Assembly (NCBI RefSeq): GCF_003634555.1
Contig: NZ_RBKS01000001.1
Location: 2,108,001 to 2,172,000, forward strand
DNA length: 64,000 nucleotides
Source: Frondihabitans australicus
GTDB taxonomy: Bacteria; Actinomycetota; Actinomycetes; Actinomycetales; Microbacteriaceae
Direction: 5' to 3'
In this document: in pieces, positions 8,518 through 17,397 of the stretch
How positions within the stretch are numbered: the stretch's first letter is position 1
Layout of the letters: every line of letters starts with the position of its first letter
Program-made: the position numbers and the translations under genes
Notes under the pieces: generated by a model
What the model saw: the letters and a program-made list of their open reading frames with translations, nothing else
Database searches by the model: none
Told to the model about the DNA's origin: nothing

Positions 8518-9519
8518 ATGGCCAGATCCCATCTCACTCTAGCCGCGTTGGCGACGGCGGCCGTCGCCGGCATCGACGTCCGGCAGACGGGCCCGCACGG
8601 GTCCATCGGGTCCGGCGACTACGACTCCGCCCGTCTCCTGGGCGCCGGAGGCGAGCAGTGGATCATCCGCATGCCCCGGAGTCAGCGGGCCGAGGCCCAG
8701 CAGTCGGCCGACCTGGTCGCCATCCGGGCTCTCTCGACGGGCATCAGGAGCCGACTCACGTTCTCCGTGCCCACCTACCGGGGTCAGGCCCCCATCGCCG
8801 ACACACGCGCGATCGTCTACGACTACCTCGAGGGCTCGCCCCTCCACGTCGGCGGCGTCATGGCCGGGACCGGCCTGCCGTCCGCCGTCGGAGCGGCCAT
8901 CGCCGCGATCCACATGCTTCCGACGAGCTTCGTGACGGACGCCGGGCTCACCAGCCACACTCCGTTCGAGGCGATGAGGTCGTCGGCGTCGGTCGTCGAC
9001 CGTGCGGCGGCGACCGGGCTCCTGCCCGCCGCCCTCCTCGAACGCTGGGAGGGGGCGATCCAGGACTCCAAGCTCTGGCAGTTCCAGCCCACCGTGATCA
9101 ACGGATCGCTCGAGGCCGAGTCGTTCCTGGTCGACGACTCCGGCGTCCGGGCCGTTCTCGGCTGGCAGGATCTCCAGGTCGGCGACCCCGCGCGCGATCT
9201 CGCCTGGGTGCTCGGCGGCCCGACGCCCGACAGCATCGACTCCGTCTTCGAGGCATACAACGCGTCCCGCGACACCAGCGAGCGGTCGCTGCGTCACCGG
9301 GCGACGCTGTATCACGAGCTCGACCTGGCGCGGTACCTGCTTCACGGAACCCACACGAAGAGCACCGAGGTCGTCGACGACGCGATCGAGATGATGTCGA
9401 GGCTCGTCGACGTGATCCAGCAGCCGGATGAGCGGCCGCTGGTCTCGGGCGCTACCGAGGCCCTCGACCTCGAGGGCGTCGAGGACCTCCTGACGGCCAC
9501 CGAACGCCGCCACGGCTGA
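8518..9519 (+). CDS. Phosphotransferase-fold protein, probable pseudokinase
   Basis: 333 residues. The ATG at 8518 follows a TACCCT -10 box (8506-8511) by six bases, so the mRNA is probably leaderless. The overall pattern is that of the aminoglycoside/macrolide phosphotransferase (APH) family: an N-lobe with AIVYDYLEGSPL as hinge, and a C-lobe. However the catalytic loop, normally HGDxxxxN, reads NGSLEAESF (residues 195-203), replacing the His, the catalytic Asp and the Asn; the following metal-binding Asp is replaced in LGWQDLQVGDPARDLAW. It is therefore unlikely to transfer phosphate by the normal mechanism. It sits divergent to nudC/uvrD2 and convergent with adnB. A role as a scaffold or nucleotide-binding partner is inference only. 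Confidence 0.75.
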   Translation: MARSHLTLAALATAAVAGIDVRQTGPHGSIGSGDYDSARLLGAGGEQWIIRMPRSQRAEAQQSADLVAIRALSTGIRSRLTFSVPTYRGQAPIADTRAIVYDYLEGSPLHVGGVMAGTGLPSAVGAAIAAIHMLPTSFVTDAGLTSHTPFEAMRSSASVVDRAAATGLLPAALLERWEGAIQDSKLWQFQPTVINGSLEAESFLVDDSGVRAVLGWQDLQVGDPARDLAWVLGGPTPDSIDSVFEAYNASRDTSERSLRHRATLYHELDLARYLLHGTHTKSTEVVDDAIEMMSRLVDVIQQPDERPLVSGATEALDLEGVEDLLTATERRHG

Positions 9520-9561
9520 CTGAGGCTCTCGGCGGCGCACGCTGCTCTCCCCGGCCGCGGC

Positions 9562-12500
9562 TCAGAGCCGACCCTCGACACCCTCCCACAGCCGCTCGAG
9601 CTCGGCCCGATCGCTGACGTGCTCCGGCTCGAGCACGGCGTCGTCGGCCACGAAGTAGAACGCCGCGTCGATGAGCGCCGGGTCGATGCCGCGGTACGAC
9701 GCGTACGCCTCGCGGTACAGGGCCAGCTGCAGCTGCTTGAGCGCGAGGTCGGCCTCGTCGCGCGGAGCCTTCCCGGTCTTCCAGTCGACGACCTGATAGC
9801 GATCGCCGCGCTCGAACACCGCGTCGATCTTGCAGATCACGGTGCGGGCGCCGAGGGGCAGGTGGATCTCGAGCTCGACGTCGACGGCGTCCAGCCCCGC
9901 CCACTCCGACTTCTCGAACGTCGCCTGCAGCTCGGCGAGGCGCCGCGCGTCGTCGGGGTCGACAGGGGCTCCCGGCACGACGCCGAACGCACTCTCGCCC
10001 TCGTCGGGGTCGATGTCGAAAGCGTCGGCGTCGAGGACCTCGCTGCGCCCGGTCGGCCGGAATCTCTCCTCCACCCAGGTGTGGAAGAGGGTGCCCAGCC
10101 GGGTGGCTCGATACGGTCGCTCGGGCAGCGGTCGCCGGAGCGCGGCGACCACGGCGGCGGGGTCGTCGACGTAGTCCTTGAAGCGTGAGGCGGGGATGCG
10201 CTGCGGCAACTCGGTGCCACCGGCTCCTGCGCGGGCTTCGTCCCTCTCGCGGACCAGCAGCTCGATGTCGTCGTGCCACCGCCCGACCGCGGCGGCCGCG
10301 CCCGGGGCGCGGACGCGTGCGGCGGCGAACTCGACCGCCGCGCGCCTGCCCCCCAGCGGATCGAACGGCCACTCGGGGTACGCGAATCCGGCGGGCAGCG
10401 GGTTCTCGTCGTGCTCGCTCGCGCCCGGCAGGGCGTCGCCGGGCACGAGGCCGGCCTCGACGAGTTCGCCGAGGTAGCGACTGGGGCGGCGAGGCTTCTT
10501 CTGCGACGCCCAGAACGAACCGCTGAGCATGAGTTCGTCCTGCGCGCGGGTGAGGGCGACATAGGCGAGACGGCGCTCCTCGGCGAGGTGGCGTTCGCGG
10601 TTCTCCGCTGTGAACGCGTCGATCGCCGCATGGAGCTCTTCGCGGTCGGCCGCCCCGCGCCAGGCGAGCACCGGCAGCTCGGCGGAATCGCCGCGGAACT
10701 CGTACGGCAGCTCGCCGAACGACAGCCACCCCGAGGTCGACTTCGGTCGTCCCGGCAGCTCGTCCTCGACGAGTCGGGGCACGGCGACGAGCTGCCACTC
10801 GAGTCCCTTCGAACCGTGCACGGTGACCAGCTGCACCACGCCCTCTTCGCTCGGGTCCGAGCGAGGCCCCATGTCGTCGCGCCTGGCGGCGGCATTCAGC
10901 CAGCCCAGGAGCCCGGCCAGGTCGGCGGCGTCGCTGGTCGCCGCGTAGCCCGCCACCTCGTCGGCGAAGGCCTGGAGGTAGGCGCTCCCCTCGGCCATCC
11001 CGTGGTTCGCGACCGCCTCGATGTCGAGCAGCATTTCCTGTTCGACGAGCTTCACGAGGTCGACGAGGTCGAGCCCGATGCGGTTGCGGAGGAACACCAG
11101 CTGCGCAGCGAGTCTGCGCAGGCGCATGAGCCCTTCGGCGCTGAACCCCTGCAGCTGCGAGTGCGTCTCGGACGCCGCGCCCACGAAGTCGAGCGCGTCG
11201 ACGAGCGAGCCGTCCTCGCCCGCGGCGACGGATGCCCGAAGTCGCTGCCGGACGCTCTCGGGCAGCTGCTTCTGGGCGTGGTCGCGGTCGAACAGCCACC
11301 GCGACACGTCGCGAAGCCGAGCGACGTCGCGCAGGCCGATACGCCAGCGGGCGCCCGTCATGAGCCGGATGAGCTCCGACCCGGCGGAGGGGTCGTGGAG
11401 CACCCTCAGGCAGCACATCAGGTCGACGATCTCGGGGCGCGACAGGAGTCCGCCGACACCGAGCACGTGGGCCGGCACGCCTCGCTCGCGCAGCGCGTCG
11501 GCGAAGGTCTGCATGGTCTTCCGCGAGCGGAACAGGATGGCCGCGGTGCGCTTCGTGCCGTCGGGGTTCAGAACGGACAGGCGTTCCTCGAACCAGGTCG
11601 CGACGGCTGTGGCTTCGTCCGGCAGGGTATCGCGGAATGCCGTGGTGACGGAGCCCGCCGGCGCCCCGGGCCTCGGCGCGAGGCGCCCGACCCGCACGGG
11701 CGATGCCTGAGACAGCGGATCGACGACGACATTGGCGGCGTCGAGCACGGCGATCGGATTGCGCCAGCTGGTCGAGAGCGTGTACGTCGGCCCGTCGGGC
11801 GAGCCGAAGTCGCGCGGAAACCGGCCGAGGTTGGCCGCGCTCGCGCCGCGGAACCCGTAGATCGACTGGTGGGGATCGCCCACGGCCATGACGCCCGTCC
11901 CGGCGAAGAGCCGCGAGAGAAGCCTCGTCTGGACGACGCTGGTGTCCTGGTACTCGTCGAGCAGAACGACGCGGTACCGCTCGCGGTAGTCGTCGACGAC
12001 CCGTGGTGCCGTCTCGCAGACGCGCAGTGCCAGGGCAACCTGATCGGAGAACTCCACGAATCCCTGCCGCGCCTTCTCGGCGTCGAAGCGCCGAGCGAGG
12101 TCGAGCAGCGGCCCGAGCGACCTCACGGTGTCGGCCGCCGTGTCGATGTCGGCCCGCGCGTAGCGCCCCGCGGGCAGATCGACCACGCCGCCGAACCGCT
12201 CGGCCATCGCCGACACGTCGTCCGCGTCCGCCACGTTCTCGCCCAGCGCGTGGCTGATCGAGAGCACGGCCTCGGTGATCTGGTCGACCGATTTGCCGAT
12301 CGACGCGAGTCGCCGGTCGTCGCTCGAGACGACGAGCGACCGTGCGAGCTGCCACGCCGAGGCCTCGCCCAGCAGCTGGGACTCGTTCTCGCGACCCACG
12401 CTCAGGGCGTTGTCGCGGAACAGGGCGTTCGCGAAGGCGTTGTACGTCGACACCGTGGGGCTGTCGAAGACGTCGTGCGTCTCGGGCAGCAGCCCCTGGC

Positions 12501-12783
12501 GTTCGAGGAGCGCGATGCGACCCTCGATGCGCTCGGCCAGCTCACCCGCGGCCTTTCGGGTGAAGGTGAGGCCCAGGATCTCGGACACCTCGACGAGGCC
12601 GTTGGCCAGAAGCCAGACCACCCGGCTCGCCATCGTCTCGGTCTTGCCGCTGCCTGCGCCCGCCACTACGAGGGCCGGCTCGAGCGGGGCCTCGATGACG
12701 GCCGCCTGCTCGTCGGTGGGTCGGGGCCGTCCGAGAACCTCGGCGAGCTGCACCGCCGAGAACCGGATTCCGGTCGTGGTCAC
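9562..12783 (-). CDS. adnB: AdnB, helicase-nuclease subunit of the AdnAB DSB-resection complex
   Basis: 1073 residues from a GTG at 12783, which overlaps the adnA stop codon as GTGA. N-terminal UvrD-type motor: AGAGSGKT Walker A (residues 41-48), LLDEYQDTS motif II, GDPHQSIYGFRG motif III, VHGSKGLEW motif V and YVALTRAQDEL motif VI. C-terminal RecB-family nuclease: CKIDAVFERGDRYQ followed by VVDWKTGK, giving the acidic and Lys catalytic residues. In mycobacteria AdnB supplies the main translocating motor of the heterodimer that resects double-strand breaks. Length is close to the mycobacterial protein (about 1095). It is translationally coupled to adnA and ends 42 bases from the convergent pseudokinase gene. 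Confidence 0.94.
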   Translation of the reverse strand: MTTTGIRFSAVQLAEVLGRPRPTDEQAAVIEAPLEPALVVAGAGSGKTETMASRVVWLLANGLVEVSEILGLTFTRKAAGELAERIEGRIALLERQGLLPETHDVFDSPTVSTYNAFANALFRDNALSVGRENESQLLGEASAWQLARSLVVSSDDRRLASIGKSVDQITEAVLSISHALGENVADADDVSAMAERFGGVVDLPAGRYARADIDTAADTVRSLGPLLDLARRFDAEKARQGFVEFSDQVALALRVCETAPRVVDDYRERYRVVLLDEYQDTSVVQTRLLSRLFAGTGVMAVGDPHQSIYGFRGASAANLGRFPRDFGSPDGPTYTLSTSWRNPIAVLDAANVVVDPLSQASPVRVGRLAPRPGAPAGSVTTAFRDTLPDEATAVATWFEERLSVLNPDGTKRTAAILFRSRKTMQTFADALRERGVPAHVLGVGGLLSRPEIVDLMCCLRVLHDPSAGSELIRLMTGARWRIGLRDVARLRDVSRWLFDRDHAQKQLPESVRQRLRASVAAGEDGSLVDALDFVGAASETHSQLQGFSAEGLMRLRRLAAQLVFLRNRIGLDLVDLVKLVEQEMLLDIEAVANHGMAEGSAYLQAFADEVAGYAATSDAADLAGLLGWLNAAARRDDMGPRSDPSEEGVVQLVTVHGSKGLEWQLVAVPRLVEDELPGRPKSTSGWLSFGELPYEFRGDSAELPVLAWRGAADREELHAAIDAFTAENRERHLAEERRLAYVALTRAQDELMLSGSFWASQKKPRRPSRYLGELVEAGLVPGDALPGASEHDENPLPAGFAYPEWPFDPLGGRRAAVEFAAARVRAPGAAAAVGRWHDDIELLVRERDEARAGAGGTELPQRIPASRFKDYVDDPAAVVAALRRPLPERPYRATRLGTLFHTWVEERFRPTGRSEVLDADAFDIDPDEGESAFGVVPGAPVDPDDARRLAELQATFEKSEWAGLDAVDVELEIHLPLGARTVICKIDAVFERGDRYQVVDWKTGKAPRDEADLALKQLQLALYREAYASYRGIDPALIDAAFYFVADDAVLEPEHVSDRAELERLWEGVEGRL

Positions 12784-15700
12784 TGGGTCACCTCTCCGAT
12801 CACGTGGATCCGGCACGACTGCCCGGGCCGGTTCAGGCAGTGCTCGTCGATGTGCGCCGCGAACACGCGCCTCGCCATGCCGCGCGCGTCCTCCTCGACG
12901 CGCAGCCGGAAGGCGTCGGCGGCGCTCTCGTCGAACGGCGCCTGCCGGCGCTCGTCGTACGGCTTCTTGGTCGCGCGGACGCCGACGTAGAGCAGCTTCG
13001 CGCCACCGAGGACGGCGTCGGCAGGAGCCGAGTCGATGGCCCCGTCGAGCAGCGCGAGCTGGTAGCTGCCCAACTGGGGGTCCTTCTGGGCCTGAGGCAT
13101 CGAGAGCGCGTATTTCCCGGTCTTCAGGTCGACGATCGTGACCTTGCCGTCGGCGGACTGCTCGACGCGGTCGATCTTGCCGTTCACGACCGCGGGCCCG
13201 ATCTCGAGCCGGAACGACGACTCGGCGCCGAGGAGGGTCGCGTGGTCGGCGACGAAGTCGCCGAGGTAGGCCGCGAGGCTCGTCGTCATCCGCCGCGCGC
13301 GTTCCTTCTCGGACTCGGCGATCCAGTCGGACTCGAACTCGAGTTCGCCCCAGCGGGCCTCGACCGCGCGCCACAGCGAGTCGGGGTCGATGTCGACGGC
13401 GTGCTCCATGACGTCGTGGATGATCGTGCCGAGGCCGGCCGCCGGGCTCGAAGTCCCGCCGGCGTATCGGTCGATGAACCAGTGCAGGGGGCATTCCTCG
13501 AACGACGACATGGCGGAGGGCGACACGGGCACGCGCGCCTCCGGGTCGGTGAGGTCGACGAGGTCGGTGTCGGTCGTCGCCTCGGCGAGGCCGTACCACT
13601 CGTCGGGCCAGGCGCCCACGACGCCCTCGGCGGCGAGGCGGGCGAGCCCGGCGGCGGCGTCGGCGCGGTCCCGCTCGAAGGTCGAGGACACCTGCGCGTG
13701 CCGGAGGTGTCCGACGAGCCCCCGCAGCGACAGGGGCGAGCGGACGTCGAGCGCAGGCAGGTCGCGAGGGAGGAGGCGGAGGAAGAGCGAGGGCGACTCG
13801 TCGTCGTTCGCCGTGCACGAGACGACGAGCTGGCGCGTGGCCCGCGACACGGCGAGAGCCAGCATGCGCAGCTCGTCGCTCATCACGGCGGCGCGGCGGT
13901 CCACGGGTGCTGTTGCCGTGGACGCCCCCGAGCCCGCCGCCTCGACCTCGACGAGGGAGTCCGGTGCCAGGAGCGCGCCTCGCACGCGGAGGTTCGGCCA
14001 GACGCCGTCCTGGAGGCGCGCGACGACCACCACCTCGGCCTCGACTCCGATCGCAGCGGTCGGTGTTCCGACGAGCACCGAGTCGGCGCGGGTCTGCGGT
14101 GCCAGAGAGTCGTCGGCGACATCGGCGCCGAGCATGGCCTCGAGGAACGTCGTCGGGTCGGCCGAGGGCTGGCGCTCGACGAAGCGCTTGGCGCTGGTGA
14201 ACAGGGCGACGACTCCGTCGAGGTGGCGGTTCGCCTCATCGGCGAGGATGCCGTGGCCGCGGGCCCTCTCGCTCCACTCGCCGGCGAGGCGGCTGCGTTC
14301 CCAGAGACCCCAGAGCACCTCCTCGATGCTCGCCCCGGCGGACGCCGCCTCCCTCGCGGCCTGCAGGCTCGCGGAGAAGCGCCCGGCGCGCGCGGCGAAG
14401 CGCGAGTCGACGGTCGCGAAGCGGCCCGCGCCCGACAGCGCCTCGACCAGCAGGTCGTCGGACGACCGGCGCCCGTCTCCCGCGAGCTCCTCGGCGCGCA
14501 AGGCGAGTCGGAGGCGTCGCAGCGACACCGAGTCGAGCCCGCCGAGCGGCCCGCCGAGGAGCTCGGCCGCGATCTCGGCGGTGAGCTCGTCGCGGCCCAC
14601 CGCCACGGACGCGGCCAGAAGCAGGTGCCGGGCGCCATACTCGTCGCGGACCGCGCGACCGGTGACAGGGGTGCGCGTCGGCACCTCGGCGAGCTGCAGC
14701 GCGCGGGCGACGCTCGGCACGAGGGCGCCGCTGCGCACCACGACGAGCATCTGCGACCACGGCACGCCGTCGACGAGGTGCCGCTCGCGCAGCTGACGCG
14801 CGACGGCCGCCATCTCGTGCGCCGGGGTGTCGGACTGGATGCGCAGGATCGGCTCCAGCCGCACGTCCGCAGCCTGCGGCCGCTCGAGGGCGGACCGCGC
14901 CGCGTGCTGCCGTCCGGCACCCGCGGCGCCGATCCGCTCGGTGACGCGCGACACGAGCCCGCGGATCTCCTCGCCGTGCCGGTGCACCCGCTCCAGCGTG
15001 ATGGTGGTCACCGAGTCGAGGCCGAGCCGGGCGCCGAGACGCCCGAGGACGTCGGGCATGCCGCCGCGGAAGGCGTTCGTGGCCAGGTCGGGGTCACCGA
15101 ACGCGACGATCGCGATGCCGCGGCGGGCCAGTGCCCGCAGCAGGGCCAGAGTCGACTCGGTGGCCTCCTGCGCGTCGTCGACCACCACGACGCGCAGCCC
15201 GTCGACGAGCGGCGCCGTCTCGCCGCGGTCGAGGGCCGCCACCGCGTAGTCGACCAGCTCGGCGGAGTCGAGGGAGTTCGCCTGCAGACCGTCGACGACC
15301 CGGTGGTACTCCACGGCGAAGTCGGCCGCGGCGACCCACTCGGGCCGGTCGGTCGCCCGGCCCAGCTCGCGCAGACGATCGGGCGAGATCCCGTGCTCGG
15401 TCGCGCGCATGAGCAGCTCGCGCAGCTCGGTGCGGAAGCCCCGCAGAGCGCGGACCGCAGGATGCAGGTGGTCGGGCCAGGCGGGCCCCGCCCCGTCGTC
15501 GAGATGCCCGGCCAGGAGGTCGCGGATCACGGAGTCCTGCTCGCCGCCGGTGAGGAGTGTGGGTGGCGGCGAGCCGGCGAGGCGCGCGGCGTGGCCGGCG
15601 ATGTCGAAGGCGAGGGACGCCACCGTGCGCGCCAGCGGCCCGGGCGTCGGCACGCCGACGGCAGCCGCGAGCGCGTCGCGGAGCCTCGTCGCCGACTGCC

Positions 15701-15896
15701 GCGTCGGCGTCAGCGCGAGGACGGACGACGGGCCCCAGCCAGAGCGCCGGACGCGGTCGACCACGAACGCGACGAGGGCGGTGGTCTTGCCGGACCCCGG
15801 CGCGCCGATGACGGCGGCCGACTCGCCGTCGCCGAGCGCGAGCACGGCGAGCTGCCCGGCGTCGAGCGGGGGTGGCGGGGAGGTGGGGGCGACCAT
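12780..15896 (-). CDS. adnA: AdnA, helicase-nuclease subunit of the AdnAB DSB-resection complex
   Basis: 1038 residues. I choose ATG 15896 because a TAACGT -10 box (15904-15909) ends seven bases upstream, indicating a leaderless start; an in-frame ATG at 15926 lies upstream of that promoter. Motor: GAPGSGKT (residues 31-38) and a degenerate motif II, DDAQ (240-243), instead of DExQ, as expected for the AdnA subunit, whose ATPase is secondary. C-terminal nuclease: GKIDRVEQS then TIVDLKTGKY. Cysteines occur in EECPLHW and in HCLNRPGQSC near the C-terminus, fewer than in Fe-S RecB nucleases, so a cluster is uncertain. Divergent from the DUF3107 gene. The protein acts on DNA ends with AdnB. Confidence 0.93.
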   Translation of the reverse strand: MVAPTSPPPPLDAGQLAVLALGDGESAAVIGAPGSGKTTALVAFVVDRVRRSGWGPSSVLALTPTRQSATRLRDALAAAVGVPTPGPLARTVASLAFDIAGHAARLAGSPPPTLLTGGEQDSVIRDLLAGHLDDGAGPAWPDHLHPAVRALRGFRTELRELLMRATEHGISPDRLRELGRATDRPEWVAAADFAVEYHRVVDGLQANSLDSAELVDYAVAALDRGETAPLVDGLRVVVVDDAQEATESTLALLRALARRGIAIVAFGDPDLATNAFRGGMPDVLGRLGARLGLDSVTTITLERVHRHGEEIRGLVSRVTERIGAAGAGRQHAARSALERPQAADVRLEPILRIQSDTPAHEMAAVARQLRERHLVDGVPWSQMLVVVRSGALVPSVARALQLAEVPTRTPVTGRAVRDEYGARHLLLAASVAVGRDELTAEIAAELLGGPLGGLDSVSLRRLRLALRAEELAGDGRRSSDDLLVEALSGAGRFATVDSRFAARAGRFSASLQAAREAASAGASIEEVLWGLWERSRLAGEWSERARGHGILADEANRHLDGVVALFTSAKRFVERQPSADPTTFLEAMLGADVADDSLAPQTRADSVLVGTPTAAIGVEAEVVVVARLQDGVWPNLRVRGALLAPDSLVEVEAAGSGASTATAPVDRRAAVMSDELRMLALAVSRATRQLVVSCTANDDESPSLFLRLLPRDLPALDVRSPLSLRGLVGHLRHAQVSSTFERDRADAAAGLARLAAEGVVGAWPDEWYGLAEATTDTDLVDLTDPEARVPVSPSAMSSFEECPLHWFIDRYAGGTSSPAAGLGTIIHDVMEHAVDIDPDSLWRAVEARWGELEFESDWIAESEKERARRMTTSLAAYLGDFVADHATLLGAESSFRLEIGPAVVNGKIDRVEQSADGKVTIVDLKTGKYALSMPQAQKDPQLGSYQLALLDGAIDSAPADAVLGGAKLLYVGVRATKKPYDERRQAPFDESAADAFRLRVEEDARGMARRVFAAHIDEHCLNRPGQSCRIHVIGEVTQ

Positions 15897-15903
15897 GCGG
15901 TCG

Positions 15904-16013
15904 ACGTTATCGGTCGCGACCGACATCGGGCGTCGGATCCTGCGCCCTGCTCCGACTCGCGCTTCTGCCGACAGTGAACGCGCCCGACGACGTGCTCCGG
16001 AGTCGGTTATCGT
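15904..16013. promoter_or_regulatory. Divergent leaderless promoters of adnA and DUF3107
   Basis: On the minus strand TAACGT (15909-15904) is followed by seven bases and the adnA ATG at 15896. On the plus strand TATCGT (16008-16013) is followed by seven bases and the GTG of the DUF3107 gene at 16021. Both fit the actinobacterial TANNNT -10 consensus with transcription starting at or next to the start codon. No convincing -35 boxes are visible. Confidence 0.55.
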
Positions 16014-16020
16014 ACGTCTC

Positions 16021-16245
16021 GTGGACATTCGCATCGGTATCGCCAACAGCCCCCGTGAGATCTCGTTCGAGTCGAACCAGACCCCGGCCGACGTCGAGAA
16101 GGTCGTCGCCGACGCTCTCGACTCGAAGAAGACGTACTTCACTCTGAAGGACGCCAAGGGCAAGGTCTTCCTCGTGCCGACCGCCGGTGTCGCCTACGTC
16201 GAGGTCGGCAGCGAAGAGCGCGGCCGCGTCGGCTTCGTGAGCTGA
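16021..16245 (+). CDS. DUF3107 family small protein (TB9.4-like)
   Basis: 74 residues from GTG 16021, preceded by TATCGT at seven bases (leaderless). The sequence MDIRIGIANSPREISFES followed by a short alpha/beta domain ending GSEERGRVGFVS is characteristic of DUF3107, the family of mycobacterial Rv3208A (TB9.4). No enzymatic motif is visible. The gene lies between adnA (divergent) and a small membrane protein whose start is one base after its stop, so those two are probably cotranscribed. Function unknown. Confidence 0.88.
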   Translation: MDIRIGIANSPREISFESNQTPADVEKVVADALDSKKTYFTLKDAKGKVFLVPTAGVAYVEVGSEERGRVGFVS

Positions 16246-16246
16246 C

Positions 16247-16546
16247 GTGGAGCTCCTGTTCGCCGCTCTCGGCGGCGCCCTGCTCGGCTTCATCTTCCAC
16301 TACGCCCTGCCCGGTCAGGAGACCCGGGGCGTCCTCTGGTCGGCGGCCTTCGGCACCTGCGCGGCGATCGTCGTGTGGGAGGCGCTGGTCTGGGCGGGCA
16401 TGGGCCCCGGCGACGGCTGGATCTGGGTCATCGACCTCGTGGTCGCTGCTCTCGCCGCCGCCGGCATCACGCGGCTGTCGACCGTCCGTCGGCGTGCCGC
16501 CGACCGGGAGCTGCTCGAGCGGCTCTTCAAGGGCGAAGCCGCGTAA
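16247..16546 (+). CDS. Small integral membrane protein of unknown function
   Basis: 99 residues from GTG 16247, starting one base after the DUF3107 stop codon. Three hydrophobic segments are visible, around residues 2-20, 30-50 and 58-77, followed by a basic/acidic tail (TVRRRAADRELLERLFKGEA) that is probably cytoplasmic. No motif identifies a transported substrate or reaction. The tight spacing implies cotranscription and perhaps joint function with DUF3107. It is convergent with the ferritin-like gene. Confidence 0.7.
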   Translation: MELLFAALGGALLGFIFHYALPGQETRGVLWSAAFGTCAAIVVWEALVWAGMGPGDGWIWVIDLVVAALAAAGITRLSTVRRRAADRELLERLFKGEAA

Positions 16547-16570
16547 CAAGCACAGTCAGGGCCAGGAGGC

Positions 16571-17296
16571 CTAGGCCGTCAGCCCCAGGGCGTCCATCCG
16601 CCGCGTGTGCGCCGCGATGAGCTCGGTGAAGACCGGCTCGAGGCGCTCGTCGTCGGCCGACTCGTGCGATGCCGAGATCGCCGCGCGCGCCACGAGGAGC
16701 GTGTCGCCGACCAGTCGTCGACCCCAGAGGGCGAGGCGCGAGGCGAGCTTCGGGTCGGCCTTGATCGCCAGCGACAGCTCGGAGACGATCGCCGCGTCGT
16801 CGTCGGCGGCCCCGGCCTCGAGCACGCGGACGACGCGTTCGCGGTCGGCGTCGGAGAGCCCCGCGGCGAGGCGCGAGAAGACGTCGTTGAGGAGCCCGGC
16901 TGCGACGTAGGAGGCGAGGATGGTCTCGTACCAGTCGCCCCCGCCGGTTCGCCGCTGGAAGTCGTCGATGACCGCCCGGTGCGGCTGCATGGCCTCGGGG
17001 GCGTCGCCGCCGGCGCGCTCGATCTCGGCGACGAGGCCGCGGTGCCGCTCGAGGGTCGACGTGGCCACCCGGCCGGTGAGGGTCTTCGTGCGAGTGGACG
17101 GTGCGATGCCGGAGGCGCGGCCCAGCGACTCGAACAGCGCGAGCTGCAGATAGGCCGCCTGGCCGAGGTACACGTCGAGGTCGGGCGTGAAGTCGCCGAG
17201 TTCGACCCGGCTCACGACGAGCGGGCGGGAGCTCGCTCGGGGCCGCGGATTCGCGGGGCGGGCCCTGCGCGCCCGGAAGCTGAACCATGACACCAC
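16571..17296 (-). CDS. Ferritin-like fold-containing protein
   Basis: 241 residues from GTG 17296; TAGGGT (17308-17303) ends six bases upstream, supporting a leaderless start at that GTG. The protein is almost entirely helical with conserved segments VYLGQAAYLQLALFESL, DWYETILASYVAAGLL and HESADDERLEPVFTELIA, matching the ferritin-like fold proteins found beside rhlE in mycobacteria (Rv3210c). Metal-binding E-x-x-H pairs are not obvious, so it may be a non-iron member of the fold. It is divergent from the DEAD-box helicase gene. Role unknown. Confidence 0.78.
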   Translation of the reverse strand: MVSWFSFRARRARPANPRPRASSRPLVVSRVELGDFTPDLDVYLGQAAYLQLALFESLGRASGIAPSTRTKTLTGRVATSTLERHRGLVAEIERAGGDAPEAMQPHRAVIDDFQRRTGGGDWYETILASYVAAGLLNDVFSRLAAGLSDADRERVVRVLEAGAADDDAAIVSELSLAIKADPKLASRLALWGRRLVGDTLLVARAAISASHESADDERLEPVFTELIAAHTRRMDALGLTA

Positions 17297-17354
17297 GGCA
17301 CCACCCTAGAGGGTCCTGCCTGGGCTCTCGCATCGGCCGCGTCGGGCTACCGGC

Positions 17355-17360
17355 TAAACT
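17355..17360 (+). promoter_or_regulatory. -10 element of the DEAD-box helicase promoter
   Basis: TAAACT matches TANNNT well and would start transcription near 17367, leaving a leader of about 31 bases that contains GACAGGGC before the GTG at 17398. The leader is unusually AT-rich for this genome. Confidence 0.45.
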
Positions 17361-17397
17361 ATGGGCTTACCCCTACATATGAGACAGGGCTCTTTAC

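Noticed and set aside
9562-13818. A 1418-codon extension of AdnB into adnA
   Set aside because: The first 345 codons are an out-of-frame reading of adnA; the GTG at 12783 overlapping the adnA stop is the natural start.
12804-15977. A 1057-codon open frame on the plus strand opposite adnA
   Set aside because: It is an antisense shadow of a GC-rich gene: arginine- and glycine-rich, without family motifs, while adnA shows full helicase and nuclease motifs.
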